A stretch of DNA of 64,000 bases from CASFRF01 sp031549345 (GTDB taxonomy: Bacteria > Verrucomicrobiota > Lentisphaeria > Victivallales > Victivallaceae). Positions 1 through 7,604 of the stretch are shown here, piece after piece. The translations under genes and the position numbers were made by a program. Location of the stretch: the NCBI GenBank assembly GCA_031549345.1, contig JAVBPY010000006.1:372001-436000 (forward strand), read 5' to 3'. The first letter of the stretch is position 1. Each line of letters opens with the position of its first letter. The notes beneath the pieces are model-generated. The model was not told where the DNA came from and made no database searches. It saw only the letters and a program-made list of their open reading frames with translations.

Positions 1-15
1 CTCCCGGAATCCCCT

Positions 16-918
16 GTGGATTTGTCGCATTTGCCGGTGCCCAAGCCCCTGGAGGCACGCCCCTGCAATTGCAGGAAAAGCAAAGAAGCACCGCAAATTT
101 GTTTCACGCGCCCGGATGGTTCCGACGCGGGGTTGGAGCATTCTTTGCCGGAGCGCAACGCGGCGCTTTTCATGGTTTTCAGCGGACCATCGTTGTTGAG
201 GCAGGATATTTCGCTCCTCAAGAGGACAGGAATTCGACTTTTGAGTGTCAACAACGCGCCGTCCACACTTCTGAAAAACGGGATTGCGCCGCACTACTGG
301 ATCGCGGTGGATCCCCCGTCGCGGTTTCTGGCGGAAATTTTCCAAAATCCGTCAATTACCAAGCTTCTTCCCCACGGACGGTTGCGGCAGCCCCTTTGGG
401 ATGCAGTAAAAAAACGGCGGCGCAGTGAAACACCGGAGTCGTTTCCGCACGTGTACGGTTACCGTTTGGCCGATACGTTCGATGCGGCGTCTTTTTTCAG
501 CGCGCCTTTCCTGCAATGGGGTGATTCGCGGGAGTCCGGCGGTGCGCGGAGTGTGTTTCTCGCGGCGCTCGGCGCGGCCTGGCGATTGGGTTACAGGAGA
601 TTGTACCTCCTGGGTGCGGACTTTCGTATGACGGAGGAATCTCCGTATCACTTCGAGGAATTCCGGAGCGCCGTCGCATTGAAACACAACAATCGTACCT
701 ACGATCTCCTGCGGAACCGTTATCTTCCACAGCTGGAGGCCGCCCGCCCCGAGGGGCTGGAAATTTACAACTGTTCCCCCGGGAGCGCGTTGGATATCTA
801 CCCTTTCATGGAATTTGAAAGCGCGGTGGCGCACGAGGAAACGCCGCTCGCGATGGAAACCCGGGGACTCTACAAAAAACTTTCGGAAAAGGAGGTGAAA
901 AATGGAACTCAACGTTGA
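16..918 (+). CDS. DUF115-like (MptE-like fold) protein, possibly incomplete at the 5' end
   Basis: A 300-residue protein read from a GTG codon. The frame stays open to base 1 and no ribosome-binding site precedes the GTG, so the true start may lie before the window. Features visible are an N-terminal Cys cluster (C17, C19), SGPSL at 56-60, SGGARS at 174-179 and LLGADF at 198-203. These resemble the nucleotide-binding core of DUF115/6-hydroxymethylpterin pyrophosphokinase MptE-like proteins, which also occur in motility-associated glycosylation factors and in phage-like clusters. Its stop overlaps the next small gene, so the two are probably co-translated. Substrate and role are unknown; the family assignment is from motif memory and moderate in confidence. 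Confidence 0.5.
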   Translation: MDLSHLPVPKPLEARPCNCRKSKEAPQICFTRPDGSDAGLEHSLPERNAALFMVFSGPSLLRQDISLLKRTGIRLLSVNNAPSTLLKNGIAPHYWIAVDPPSRFLAEIFQNPSITKLLPHGRLRQPLWDAVKKRRRSETPESFPHVYGYRLADTFDAASFFSAPFLQWGDSRESGGARSVFLAALGAAWRLGYRRLYLLGADFRMTEESPYHFEEFRSAVALKHNNRTYDLLRNRYLPQLEAARPEGLEIYNCSPGSALDIYPFMEFESAVAHEETPLAMETRGLYKKLSEKEVKNGTQR

Positions 919-1066
919 GAACGTAAGTTTGTTCGTCACCCTCCTTGCGGCGATCTTCAGCGCGAACGCGTTCCTCTGGAACAAGCTTGATCAAATCTGG
1001 AAGGTCATCAACCAGATCCGCAGCGAAACCGTAACCCGCGACGAATGCCGCCGCCGCAGACGCTGA
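902..1066 (+). CDS. Small single-pass membrane protein, 54 aa
   Basis: A short ORF overlapping the end of the DUF115-like gene by 17 bases, with GGAGG at 889-893 six to eight bases before its ATG. It starts MELNVENVSLFVTLL, has one hydrophobic segment at about residues 8-26, then an amphipathic stretch and a very basic RRRRR tail. This size and layout resemble small phage holin-associated or XhlA-like membrane proteins, but no diagnostic motif is present. The position between a DUF115-like gene and a MuF-like gene supports a phage-module role by inference only. Confidence 0.55.
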   Translation: MELNVENVSLFVTLLAAIFSANAFLWNKLDQIWKVINQIRSETVTRDECRRRRR

Positions 1067-1094
1067 AGAAAAAACAAACAAAAAGGAACAATAT

Positions 1095-2009
1095 ATGGAT
1101 ATCGAGAACATCGTCAAATCGCTTGAAACCGCGCAAAAAGAAACGTTCGTCAAGTTTGTTTCCGACAAGGGCCCGAACAGTTGTCCGAAATGCCTGGAAC
1201 ACCACGGAAAGGTCTTTAAGGCGGATGATCCGGACAAGCCAGGACTTCCAATCCATCCGAATTGCCGCTGCAAATACGAAATCATTGAAGATAAAGAGAT
1301 TGAAAAAGTAAACTCCAGGTTGCAGCAGATGCTTGAACAATTGCGTCGATATGCGGAAGAAGCTACGAGCAAAGCCGCCGAATTGATCGATGACGCAAAA
1401 GAACTTCTCGGAAATATAGACTCGGCCAAGTCAACAGCGGAAAGGCTGAAGTTTACAATAAAATCCGCCGCGTTGACGATTCTACTCCAGTGTGTTCTCT
1501 TTACCATGGAGAAAATAAACGACGCAGCCGATTTATTGAAGAACATCATGGCGAAATTGCACATGGAATTTGTAAATCCGTTTGTTGCGATAGGTGATTT
1601 TCACCAAAATCGTTCGGAAATCAAGCGTATTTTAAAAGAGATCCATTACATGCGCTTGAATTCCCCGGATCAAATCCGCGAGTTGCTGCCAAAATCCCCG
1701 GACGAAGCCCTGAAACGCGGATTTGTCGAAGCTCTCGATAAAGAAAACTGGTATCATCGCAACAAAGGTCAGACAGGAAATAAAAAATACTATCATCGCG
1801 TCACTGGGCAGGAGGTTATATTTGATAAAGACGGAAAATTCGTGTCTGATCCGGAAAATATAGGAACGAAGAACTATGTGCCGGATTTTAGCGATTCTAT
1901 GGGCAAGGTGATGCATGGATTTTATGATGTTTTGCCGTACTGGATATGGGGGAATTCAGAAAAAGACACCACTCCAGTTTGGACGAGGATTTGGGGAACA
2001 GGAAAATAA
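1095..2009 (+). CDS. MuF-like (phage Mu gpF) protein with a toxin-like C-terminal domain
   Basis: A 304-residue protein. Residues 26-61 carry the signature of the phage Mu gpF/MuF minor head protein domain: C30-x-x-C33, a short loop, then HPNCRC at 54-59. Residues 70-120 are a likely coiled coil, and 122-140 are hydrophobic. The last 95 residues form a distinct module (DKENWYHRNKGQ..GNKKY, DPENIGTKNY, FYDVLPYWIWGN) that resembles C-terminal tips I recall from RHS and other polymorphic toxins; its activity is not known to me. MuF-toxin fusions are a described class of polymorphic toxins carried by temperate phages. The next gene, a small membrane protein 50 bases on, is the natural immunity candidate. 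The usual MuF N-terminal portion is missing, so this is a short version. Confidence 0.55.
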   Translation: MDIENIVKSLETAQKETFVKFVSDKGPNSCPKCLEHHGKVFKADDPDKPGLPIHPNCRCKYEIIEDKEIEKVNSRLQQMLEQLRRYAEEATSKAAELIDDAKELLGNIDSAKSTAERLKFTIKSAALTILLQCVLFTMEKINDAADLLKNIMAKLHMEFVNPFVAIGDFHQNRSEIKRILKEIHYMRLNSPDQIRELLPKSPDEALKRGFVEALDKENWYHRNKGQTGNKKYYHRVTGQEVIFDKDGKFVSDPENIGTKNYVPDFSDSMGKVMHGFYDVLPYWIWGNSEKDTTPVWTRIWGTGK

Positions 2010-2059
2010 TTCACTTGTAAATTATCAATATCGATTCTATAGTAACATCGGAGGTTGTT

Positions 2060-2467
2060 ATGGGTCTTATTTTGTGGTTAATGCTGGTCACTGGAATGGG
2101 GCTTATTTTGTTTGTTGTTCCGGCATTGACGCTCGCGACGCTCGTTGTTGCGGCGATAAGTGGAAAAATGAACGGCTTTATGCGGAGCCTCGGTCATATT
2201 ATAGCCTATTTGTTTTGGTTTGGAGCAGGCGTCGCACTGCTGCTTACTTTGCCGCGCGATTTTGCATGGTTGGATTCTTTGCCATGGTGGTTTCCTTTGG
2301 TCATGCTCTGGTTGTTACTTGGGTGCATTCCACATGTTATTATTTTAATTCGGGCGCGACGGGAAAAAAACCGCTTGGAATTTTGGGTAGGCCTCCTTGG
2401 AACAATCACAACGGCGCTTGCTTCATTGGGAATTGAAATGATTTTTAATGGAACAAGACTTTATTGA
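2060..2467 (+). CDS. Small polytopic membrane protein, candidate immunity protein
   Basis: 135 residues with about four hydrophobic segments (residues 3-32, 45-65, 72-95 and 107-126) separated by short basic loops (ARREKNR). GGAGG at 2050-2054 lies five bases before the ATG. No family motif is recognised. It directly follows the toxin-like MuF gene on the same strand, which is where immunity genes of polymorphic toxins sit; a membrane immunity protein would fit a membrane-acting toxin. That role is inferred from position only. Base composition is more AT-rich than in the housekeeping genes beyond the tRNA, consistent with transfer. Confidence 0.5.
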   Translation: MGLILWLMLVTGMGLILFVVPALTLATLVVAAISGKMNGFMRSLGHIIAYLFWFGAGVALLLTLPRDFAWLDSLPWWFPLVMLWLLLGCIPHVIILIRARREKNRLEFWVGLLGTITTALASLGIEMIFNGTRLY

Positions 2468-2692
2468 TAAGGCACACCTTTCAATACTATTTTACCTCGT
2501 CATTAATAGCCATCATGAATGAGCAGGTCTTTCTGGTTTGATTTTTCAGTCGGGAGTAGTTACATTACCATAGTCGCGGCATAAATTTCGGATTGCAGTT
2601 ATGAATAATCTGCAGAGGTTTAGGAAGAAAAATACGTTTGGCGATGACGTTTGATTGAAATGTCGACGATACGGCGGCAAGGAGATTGGAGT

Positions 2693-3637
2693 ATGAGTAC
2701 TTATGACGATAATTTTTATCTTCGCGGAAAAAAACTCGTAAATGCAATCCTGAACGATCCCCAAATAATAACGGATTGCTCGCCGGAGCATATTTCGTCT
2801 TCGGGCTGGATCGATATTTTGCTCGCCCATCCGGAGTTGATTGAATTTTGTCCTCTTGAAAATCTTTCCTGCGGTGTTTTGATCGATATTTTTTGTGAAT
2901 ACCCTGAATTTGCTCGACGCTGTAACTTTCAACTGTTTTCAAAGAGTAAATTAGCCTCTCTTAAAAAGCAACTCATCGACGCCGAATTTACCGGTGATGT
3001 CTGGTGCAACATTATCATTCACAATCGCTTTTTGGCCAATTACTGCCCGTGGAGTACTTTGACGGACCGTGAGTGGGATTTTCTGTTGGAGCATTGCCCC
3101 GAGTTTGCTGAAAAACGAAAGAAGAAAAGCTCGATTTCCGATGAAGACATTTCAACGCCGGGGGCAGATATTTTAACGGAACTTATCCGCAAGTATCGGG
3201 AGCAAAAAAATACAAATCCAGAAAAAGAACACTTCAAGAACATGTTGACCAAAGCGGAGCAAGGAGATCCCGACGCTCAATGTGAAGTCGGATTGTGCTA
3301 CGATCAGGGAAAAGGTGTGGGAAAAAATTACGCCTTGGCCGCGGAGTGGTACGCCAGGAGCGCCGCCCAAGATTGCACCAGGGGGCAACGCAATCTGGCG
3401 TTGATGTACTATTGCGGAGAGGGCGTGGAAAAAAATTACGAAAAAGCGTGCCCTCTTTTCAGAAAGGCGGCGGACAAAGGAGATACGGTCGCCCAATATA
3501 TGCTGGGCACCTTGTATTGCGCGAAAGCAAAAATATGGCTGGCCAAAGCGGCCGACCAGAAACACGAAAAAGCCTCGGGACTTCTTCAGGCGCTCAAAGG
3601 GGCAATTGCCGGAGATGCCTGGGAAGGCGTCGAATAA
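2693..3637 (+). CDS. Sel1-repeat protein with N-terminal W-x-x-LL repeats
   Basis: 314 residues from the ATG at 2693, chosen because AAGGAG at 2679-2684 lies eight bases upstream; an in-frame ATG at 2660 lacks such a site. The N-terminal half holds repeats of about 25 residues of the form HPELIEFC / YPEFARRC / CPEFAEK, each preceded by a W-x-x-LL-like segment, a repeat I associate with Lentisphaerota and Verrucomicrobiota proteins. The C-terminal third holds two or three Sel1 (TPR-like) repeats, for example AQCEVGLCYDQGKGV and AQYMLGTLYC. Such solenoids bind proteins. Placement after a toxin-like gene leaves open a second immunity-like or adaptor role, which is inference. No signal peptide. 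Confidence 0.6.
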   Translation: MSTYDDNFYLRGKKLVNAILNDPQIITDCSPEHISSSGWIDILLAHPELIEFCPLENLSCGVLIDIFCEYPEFARRCNFQLFSKSKLASLKKQLIDAEFTGDVWCNIIIHNRFLANYCPWSTLTDREWDFLLEHCPEFAEKRKKKSSISDEDISTPGADILTELIRKYREQKNTNPEKEHFKNMLTKAEQGDPDAQCEVGLCYDQGKGVGKNYALAAEWYARSAAQDCTRGQRNLALMYYCGEGVEKNYEKACPLFRKAADKGDTVAQYMLGTLYCAKAKIWLAKAADQKHEKASGLLQALKGAIAGDAWEGVE

Positions 3638-3661
3638 AACCATCAAATCCATATTGAATAA

Positions 3662-3738
3662 TGGTGGGCGGTGAGGGACTCGAACCCACGACATTCACGG
3701 TGTAAACGTGACGCTCTAACCAACTGAGCTAACCGCCC
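3662..3738 (-). tRNA. tRNA-Val (anticodon TAC)
   Basis: Read on the minus strand, the acceptor GGGCGGT pairs with ACCGCCC and is followed by ACCA, so the CCA end is encoded. The D-arm, a seven-base anticodon loop TTTACAC with anticodon TAC, and a T-arm GTGGGTTCGAGTCCCTC (complement of the plus strand) are all canonical. Its 3' end faces the phage-like gene block, making it a plausible integration site. Confidence 0.95.
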
Positions 3739-3743
3739 GCTCC

Positions 3744-3776
3744 CACTAAAATAACCTCCTTTTAGTGAAAAAGCAA
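3744..3776 (-). promoter_or_regulatory. Promoter of tRNA-Val with an 8-bp inverted repeat
   Basis: On the minus strand, TTGCTT (3771-3776) and TATTTT (3748-3753) are separated by 17 bases and lie just upstream of the tRNA. CACTAAAA at 3744-3751 and TTTTAGTG at 3760-3767 form a perfect 8-bp inverted repeat that overlaps the -10 box. Confidence 0.5.
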
Positions 3777-3796
3777 GGGGCGCTGTATTCTTTCAT

Positions 3797-3825
3797 TTGA
3801 TTTTCTATAAAAATGATGCTACATT
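3797..3825 (+). promoter_or_regulatory. Candidate sigma-70 promoter of rseP
   Basis: TTGATT (3797-3802) and TACATT (3820-3825) are separated by 17 bases, 36 bases before the rseP start codon. Confidence 0.4.
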
Positions 3826-3860
3826 CTATTCTGTTGTCAAAGAAAAGGGGATTCTCCGCC

Positions 3861-5531
3861 ATGGATTTTTACGAATTGCTGTTAAGCGCCGGCGCGGTGC
3901 TCTTTGTGATTTTTTTTATCGGCCTGTGCATCTTTGTTCATGAGCTGGGGCATTTCCTCGCCGCCAGGATGCGCGGACTCCATATCGATGCGTTTTCCAT
4001 CGGATTCAAGCCTTTCCGGCGCAAGAAAATCAACGGCGTGGAGTATCGCCTCGGCTATCTGCCTTTCGGCGGTTATGTCGAGCTCCCCCAGGTGGACGCC
4101 ACCGACGAGGTTCCGAAGGCCGCCGACGGAACCGAGCTGCCGCGCGCCAAACCCATGGATCGGATCGTTACCGCGTTTTGCGGACCTTTTTTCAATATCC
4201 TCTTCGGCCTCCTTCTCGGTTGTGTCGTCTGGCATTTCGGGATTCCGCAGGATTCCCCCAAAATGCGCGCCATCGAAGTGTGGAAAATCACGGAGAACGG
4301 CCCGGAATATGCCGCGGGGCTCCGCGCCGGAGACAAGATCGTTCGCCTGAACGGAGCGCCTTTTTTCGAAACATGGGTCGGTTTTGTTCAGAAACTCCAA
4401 CTCCACGTCGGTGAGGCGACTCTGGAGGTGGAGCGCAATGGTAAAACGCACACGGTCCGCTATGTCCCCGCGGTGAACCCGGAGGCCCCATCCCGCCTGC
4501 GGCACGAACAGATCGCCTATCCGTTCTTCACTCCCAAAATTCCCATTATGCTCTATCCGCGCAAGGGCGGTCCCGCGGACAAGGCGGGCATCCAGCCCGG
4601 CGACCTTCTTCTTTCCGTGGACGGTACGGCGTACGATGATTTCGAGCAACTCCAAATCCACTTGGCTTACGCCGAAAAACCCTTGAAACTCGAAGTGGAA
4701 CGCGCGGGGAAAAATCTTTTTTTCGATGTAAGCACCGAACCCATGGAGCGCGTGGCGCACTTGATCCCGTACCAGATCGGCGTAATGTTTTCTCCGAATA
4801 CGCTCGATATCGCCGCCACAACGGAAAAGTCGCCCGCGAGGCTGGCCGGCATTCTCCCCGGCGACCGTGTCTGTAAAATCGACGGCGTCGCGGTAACCTC
4901 CGTGAAGCAGGTTCAGGACTTGACCAAGGCGCGGAAAGGCGCGGAAATGGAATTGGAATTGGAACGGGCGGGAAAACCGCTTGTTCTTCGTATTGCGGCA
5001 GTTCAGCAGATTCCCCGTGAGATCGGCGTGTCCATTTCGCTGCGCGATTATCCGACGCCGATTCAGCAATTCACCAATGTTCTCGATCTTACATGGAAAT
5101 CCATGCGGGGCATGGGTGTCTGGGCGGCGAACAAGATGGGGATGACGCAGCAGCAGAGCACGATTCAGCCGCGGCATATGTCCGGAATTTTGGGGATGAG
5201 CGTGATTTTGTTCTCCATCGTCCGTTTCGCTTCGTTCATGACGGGGCTTTATTTTGTGGTTCTTATCTCCTTTGCGCTGGCGATATTCAATTTACTGCCA
5301 CTGCCGGTGCTTGATGGCGGACACATTACATTTGCTTTTTACGAGATGATTTTCCGGAAGCCCTTGCCGCGTGTGTTGATCCGCCGCCTTTCCACGGCGT
5401 TTGTCGTCTTATTGATCGGCTTGATGGTGTACGTTACGTACTATGATATTTTGCGGACCTATCGTATCTTTTCTCCGATCGAGGATCCGCCGAAAGAACT
5501 GAAGCAGGAAAAACCGGAGGCGAAACCATGA
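3861..5531 (+). CDS. rseP: Site-2 intramembrane zinc metalloprotease RseP
   Basis: 556 residues from the ATG at 3861 (AGGGG ten bases upstream; an earlier in-frame ATG would add 16 residues and lacks a site). HELGH at 27-31 is the S2P zinc motif inside the first membrane helix, and LDGGH at 484-488 within NLLPLPVLDGGH is the conserved second motif. Between them lie three PDZ-like modules (AAGLRAGDKI, KAGIQPGDLL, LAGILPGDRV), one more than in E. coli RseP. Family role: cleavage of membrane-anchored anti-sigma factors and leftover signal peptides in the inner membrane. It overlaps ispG by four bases (ATGA); rseP next to isoprenoid genes is common, although dxr is not here. Confidence 0.9.
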   Translation: MDFYELLLSAGAVLFVIFFIGLCIFVHELGHFLAARMRGLHIDAFSIGFKPFRRKKINGVEYRLGYLPFGGYVELPQVDATDEVPKAADGTELPRAKPMDRIVTAFCGPFFNILFGLLLGCVVWHFGIPQDSPKMRAIEVWKITENGPEYAAGLRAGDKIVRLNGAPFFETWVGFVQKLQLHVGEATLEVERNGKTHTVRYVPAVNPEAPSRLRHEQIAYPFFTPKIPIMLYPRKGGPADKAGIQPGDLLLSVDGTAYDDFEQLQIHLAYAEKPLKLEVERAGKNLFFDVSTEPMERVAHLIPYQIGVMFSPNTLDIAATTEKSPARLAGILPGDRVCKIDGVAVTSVKQVQDLTKARKGAEMELELERAGKPLVLRIAAVQQIPREIGVSISLRDYPTPIQQFTNVLDLTWKSMRGMGVWAANKMGMTQQQSTIQPRHMSGILGMSVILFSIVRFASFMTGLYFVVLISFALAIFNLLPLPVLDGGHITFAFYEMIFRKPLPRVLIRRLSTAFVVLLIGLMVYVTYYDILRTYRIFSPIEDPPKELKQEKPEAKP

Positions 5532-6631
5532 GATGGACACGGCGTTTGCGGCTTGGCGCGGTTGCGGTTGGCGGCGGCGCGCCGGTATCGATTCAGTCGA
5601 TGACTAACACCGATACCCGCGATGCCGCGGCGACGTTGGCGCAGATCCGCCAACTTGCCCGGCTCGGTTGTGAGCTTATCCGTGTCGCGGTTCCGGACGC
5701 TGTCGCGGCGGAGGCCCTTACGCGGATTACCGCCGAGAGCCCGATTCCCGTTATCGGGGACATTCATTTTGATTACCGTCTTGCCTTGAGCGCCATCCGC
5801 AATGGCGTCGTCTGCATTCGGATCAATCCCGGCAACATGCGCAACAGCATTGAATTACAGCAGATTGCCGAACTTGCGCAAGAGAAAGAAGTCGCCATCC
5901 GCATCGGCTCCAATTCCGGAAGTGTGCGTCCCAAGTTGTTGGACATGCTTTGCGCCAGCGGAATGACCCGCGAACAGGCGATGGTGGAGGCGCTTTGCCG
6001 CAGTGCCGAGGAGCAGTGTGCGCAGATGGAGGTTTTCGGTGTTCGCCGCCTGAAGGTTTCCCTGAAAGCTTCGAGCGTGCCGGTAACGGTTGCGGCGTAC
6101 AAGAAATTTTCCGAGCTCCGCGATTATCCGTTGCACATCGGTGTTACGGAAGCCGGAACCCCGGCGCGCGGGATCATTAAGTCATCGGTGGGAATCGGCG
6201 CGCTCCTCCTGGCGGGAATCGGCGATACCATTCGTGTCAGTCTTACGGCGGATCCGGAGTTGGAAGTGCTTACAGCACAGAGAATTTTGGAAAGCTGCGG
6301 TCTTCGCCTGGCACGGCCGGAGGTTGTGTCCTGCCCGACGTGCGGCCGTACGGAGGTCAAATTGATCGAGCTTGCCGAACGCGTCGAGGCCCTTCTTGTG
6401 GAGCTTCGTGCGCAAGGACTTACGGTGGATCTCAATAAAATTGCGGTCATGGGTTGTGTTGTAAACGGTCCGGGGGAGGCGCGCGACGCGGATCTCGGGC
6501 TTGCGGGCGGTAAAGAGAAAGTGGTCCTCTTCCGCCTGGGCGAACCGATAGGGACGTATACCGAAGAAGAAGGGTTCGAGGCGCTCCGCGCGGAAATCAT
6601 GAAGCGAATCGTGCCTGTTGCCAAAACGTGA
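5528..6631 (+). CDS. ispG: 4-hydroxy-3-methylbut-2-en-1-yl diphosphate synthase IspG
   Basis: 367 residues, the short bacterial form of GcpE/IspG. It catalyses the penultimate step of the MEP isoprenoid pathway with a [4Fe-4S] cluster in the cytoplasm. The N-terminal TIM barrel begins with VSIQSMTNTDT; the cluster ligands are C269, C272 (CPTCGR) and C310 (VMGCVVNGPGE), matching the spacing of the E. coli enzyme. Translation is coupled to rseP through the ATGA overlap, and its own stop overlaps an in-frame GTG of the next gene. Nothing appears truncated. Confidence 0.95.
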   Translation: MRWTRRLRLGAVAVGGGAPVSIQSMTNTDTRDAAATLAQIRQLARLGCELIRVAVPDAVAAEALTRITAESPIPVIGDIHFDYRLALSAIRNGVVCIRINPGNMRNSIELQQIAELAQEKEVAIRIGSNSGSVRPKLLDMLCASGMTREQAMVEALCRSAEEQCAQMEVFGVRRLKVSLKASSVPVTVAAYKKFSELRDYPLHIGVTEAGTPARGIIKSSVGIGALLLAGIGDTIRVSLTADPELEVLTAQRILESCGLRLARPEVVSCPTCGRTEVKLIELAERVEALLVELRAQGLTVDLNKIAVMGCVVNGPGEARDADLGLAGGKEKVVLFRLGEPIGTYTEEEGFEALRAEIMKRIVPVAKT

Positions 6632-6639
6632 GGAGAAGA

Positions 6640-7566
6640 ATGAAAATGTGTATCCGGCTGTTCCTTTTGTTGGCCGTTTTGGGCGCGTTTGCCGCGACCG
6701 GGGCGGAGAAACCCTTCGAAATTCTGACGATCGGGAACAGTTTTTCACAAAACTCGACGCGGTACCTTTCTTTTTTGATCGCGGACGGGAAGCAGAACGC
6801 CCGTGTGGAGCGCGCCGGCGCGCTGGGCGGGCATTCCATGCAGAAGCATTTGTCGTATGCGCTGGCGTACGAAAAAGATCCGGCCGATCCGGCGGGGCGC
6901 CCGTATAGCCTCAAGGATGGCGATACAACCCGGAAAGTGGGGATGCAGGACTTGCTGAAAATGGCGAAATGGGACCGTGTGACCATTCAGCAGTTAAGCT
7001 CGGACAGCTGGCAGCCGGAAACCTATGCGGCGGCGACGGAGCTCGTGCGGATCATCAAGAAGTACGCGCCGACGGCGGAGATTGTTTTTCACGAAACATG
7101 GAGCTACCGCGCGGACGATCCCTGGCTGGTCAAGAACAACCTCACGGCGGAGAGCATGTATGAGAAGCTCCACGCCGCCTACAACGCCAAGGCCCGGGAA
7201 CTCGGCCTGAAGGTTATTCCCGTCGGAAGCGCTTTTGAACGTGCCCGGAAGGCGGGCTGGGGCGATTCTTTTGCAAAGGTGGATCGCGAAACATTGGTAC
7301 ATCCGGCCTTGCCGGAGCAGAGCCGTTCGCTGCACGTCGGCTACCGTTGGGGCAAGGCGAAGGGCGATCCGCCGAAATGGGTCCTGGGGTATGATCCGCG
7401 TCATGCGAACAGCACGGGGGAATACCTTGGCGCGCTTGTCTGGTACGGATTTTTCTTCGGCGATCCGGAAAAATTGACCTGGAAACCGACGGGAATGTCC
7501 GACGAAACCGCGCAAACCATGCGTACAATCGCGGCCGAAACCCTTCGGGACGCCCGGGAAAAGTAA
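6640..7566 (+). CDS. Secreted DUF4886/SGNH-like hydrolase
   Basis: 308 residues from the ATG at 6640; AGGAG at 6631-6635 is close to it, and the ATG at 6646 is an equally possible start. Residues 3-21 form a signal peptide ending at about ATGA. The motif ILTIGNSFSQN at 28-38 is the GNSFS variant of the GDSL block I of SGNH esterases, typical of DUF4886, and DPRHANSTGEYL near the C-terminus supplies a D-x-x-H pair. The likely activity is esterase action on a carbohydrate or peptidoglycan substituent outside the cytoplasm; the substrate is unknown. It follows ispG with no gap and is probably in the same transcript, although functionally unrelated. Confidence 0.7.
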   Translation: MKMCIRLFLLLAVLGAFAATGAEKPFEILTIGNSFSQNSTRYLSFLIADGKQNARVERAGALGGHSMQKHLSYALAYEKDPADPAGRPYSLKDGDTTRKVGMQDLLKMAKWDRVTIQQLSSDSWQPETYAAATELVRIIKKYAPTAEIVFHETWSYRADDPWLVKNNLTAESMYEKLHAAYNAKARELGLKVIPVGSAFERARKAGWGDSFAKVDRETLVHPALPEQSRSLHVGYRWGKAKGDPPKWVLGYDPRHANSTGEYLGALVWYGFFFGDPEKLTWKPTGMSDETAQTMRTIAAETLRDAREK

Positions 7567-7604
7567 AATTCCGGATACTAACCCACCAAGAAGAATGGCG
7601 GACA

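Larger units (their letters stand above)
1..3650. mobile_element. Right end of a putative prophage-like integrated element
   Basis: The genes from 16 to 3637 all run rightwards and have a phage/toxin character (DUF115-like protein, small membrane protein, phage Mu gpF-like protein with a toxin-like C-terminus, membrane protein, Sel1 protein). They stop just short of the 3' end of tRNA-Val on the minus strand, and tRNA 3' ends are the usual attachment sites of tyrosine-integrase elements. Housekeeping genes (rseP, ispG) start directly beyond the tRNA. No integrase, capsid or terminase gene is inside the window, and the left boundary is not visible, so the element call is an inference from content and position. 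Confidence 0.45.

Noticed and set aside
1915..2436. A 173-codon plus-strand frame overlapping the MuF gene and the membrane protein
   Set aside because: It overlaps both genes in another frame and lacks a ribosome-binding site; the 2060-2467 frame has GGAGG and a coherent membrane topology.
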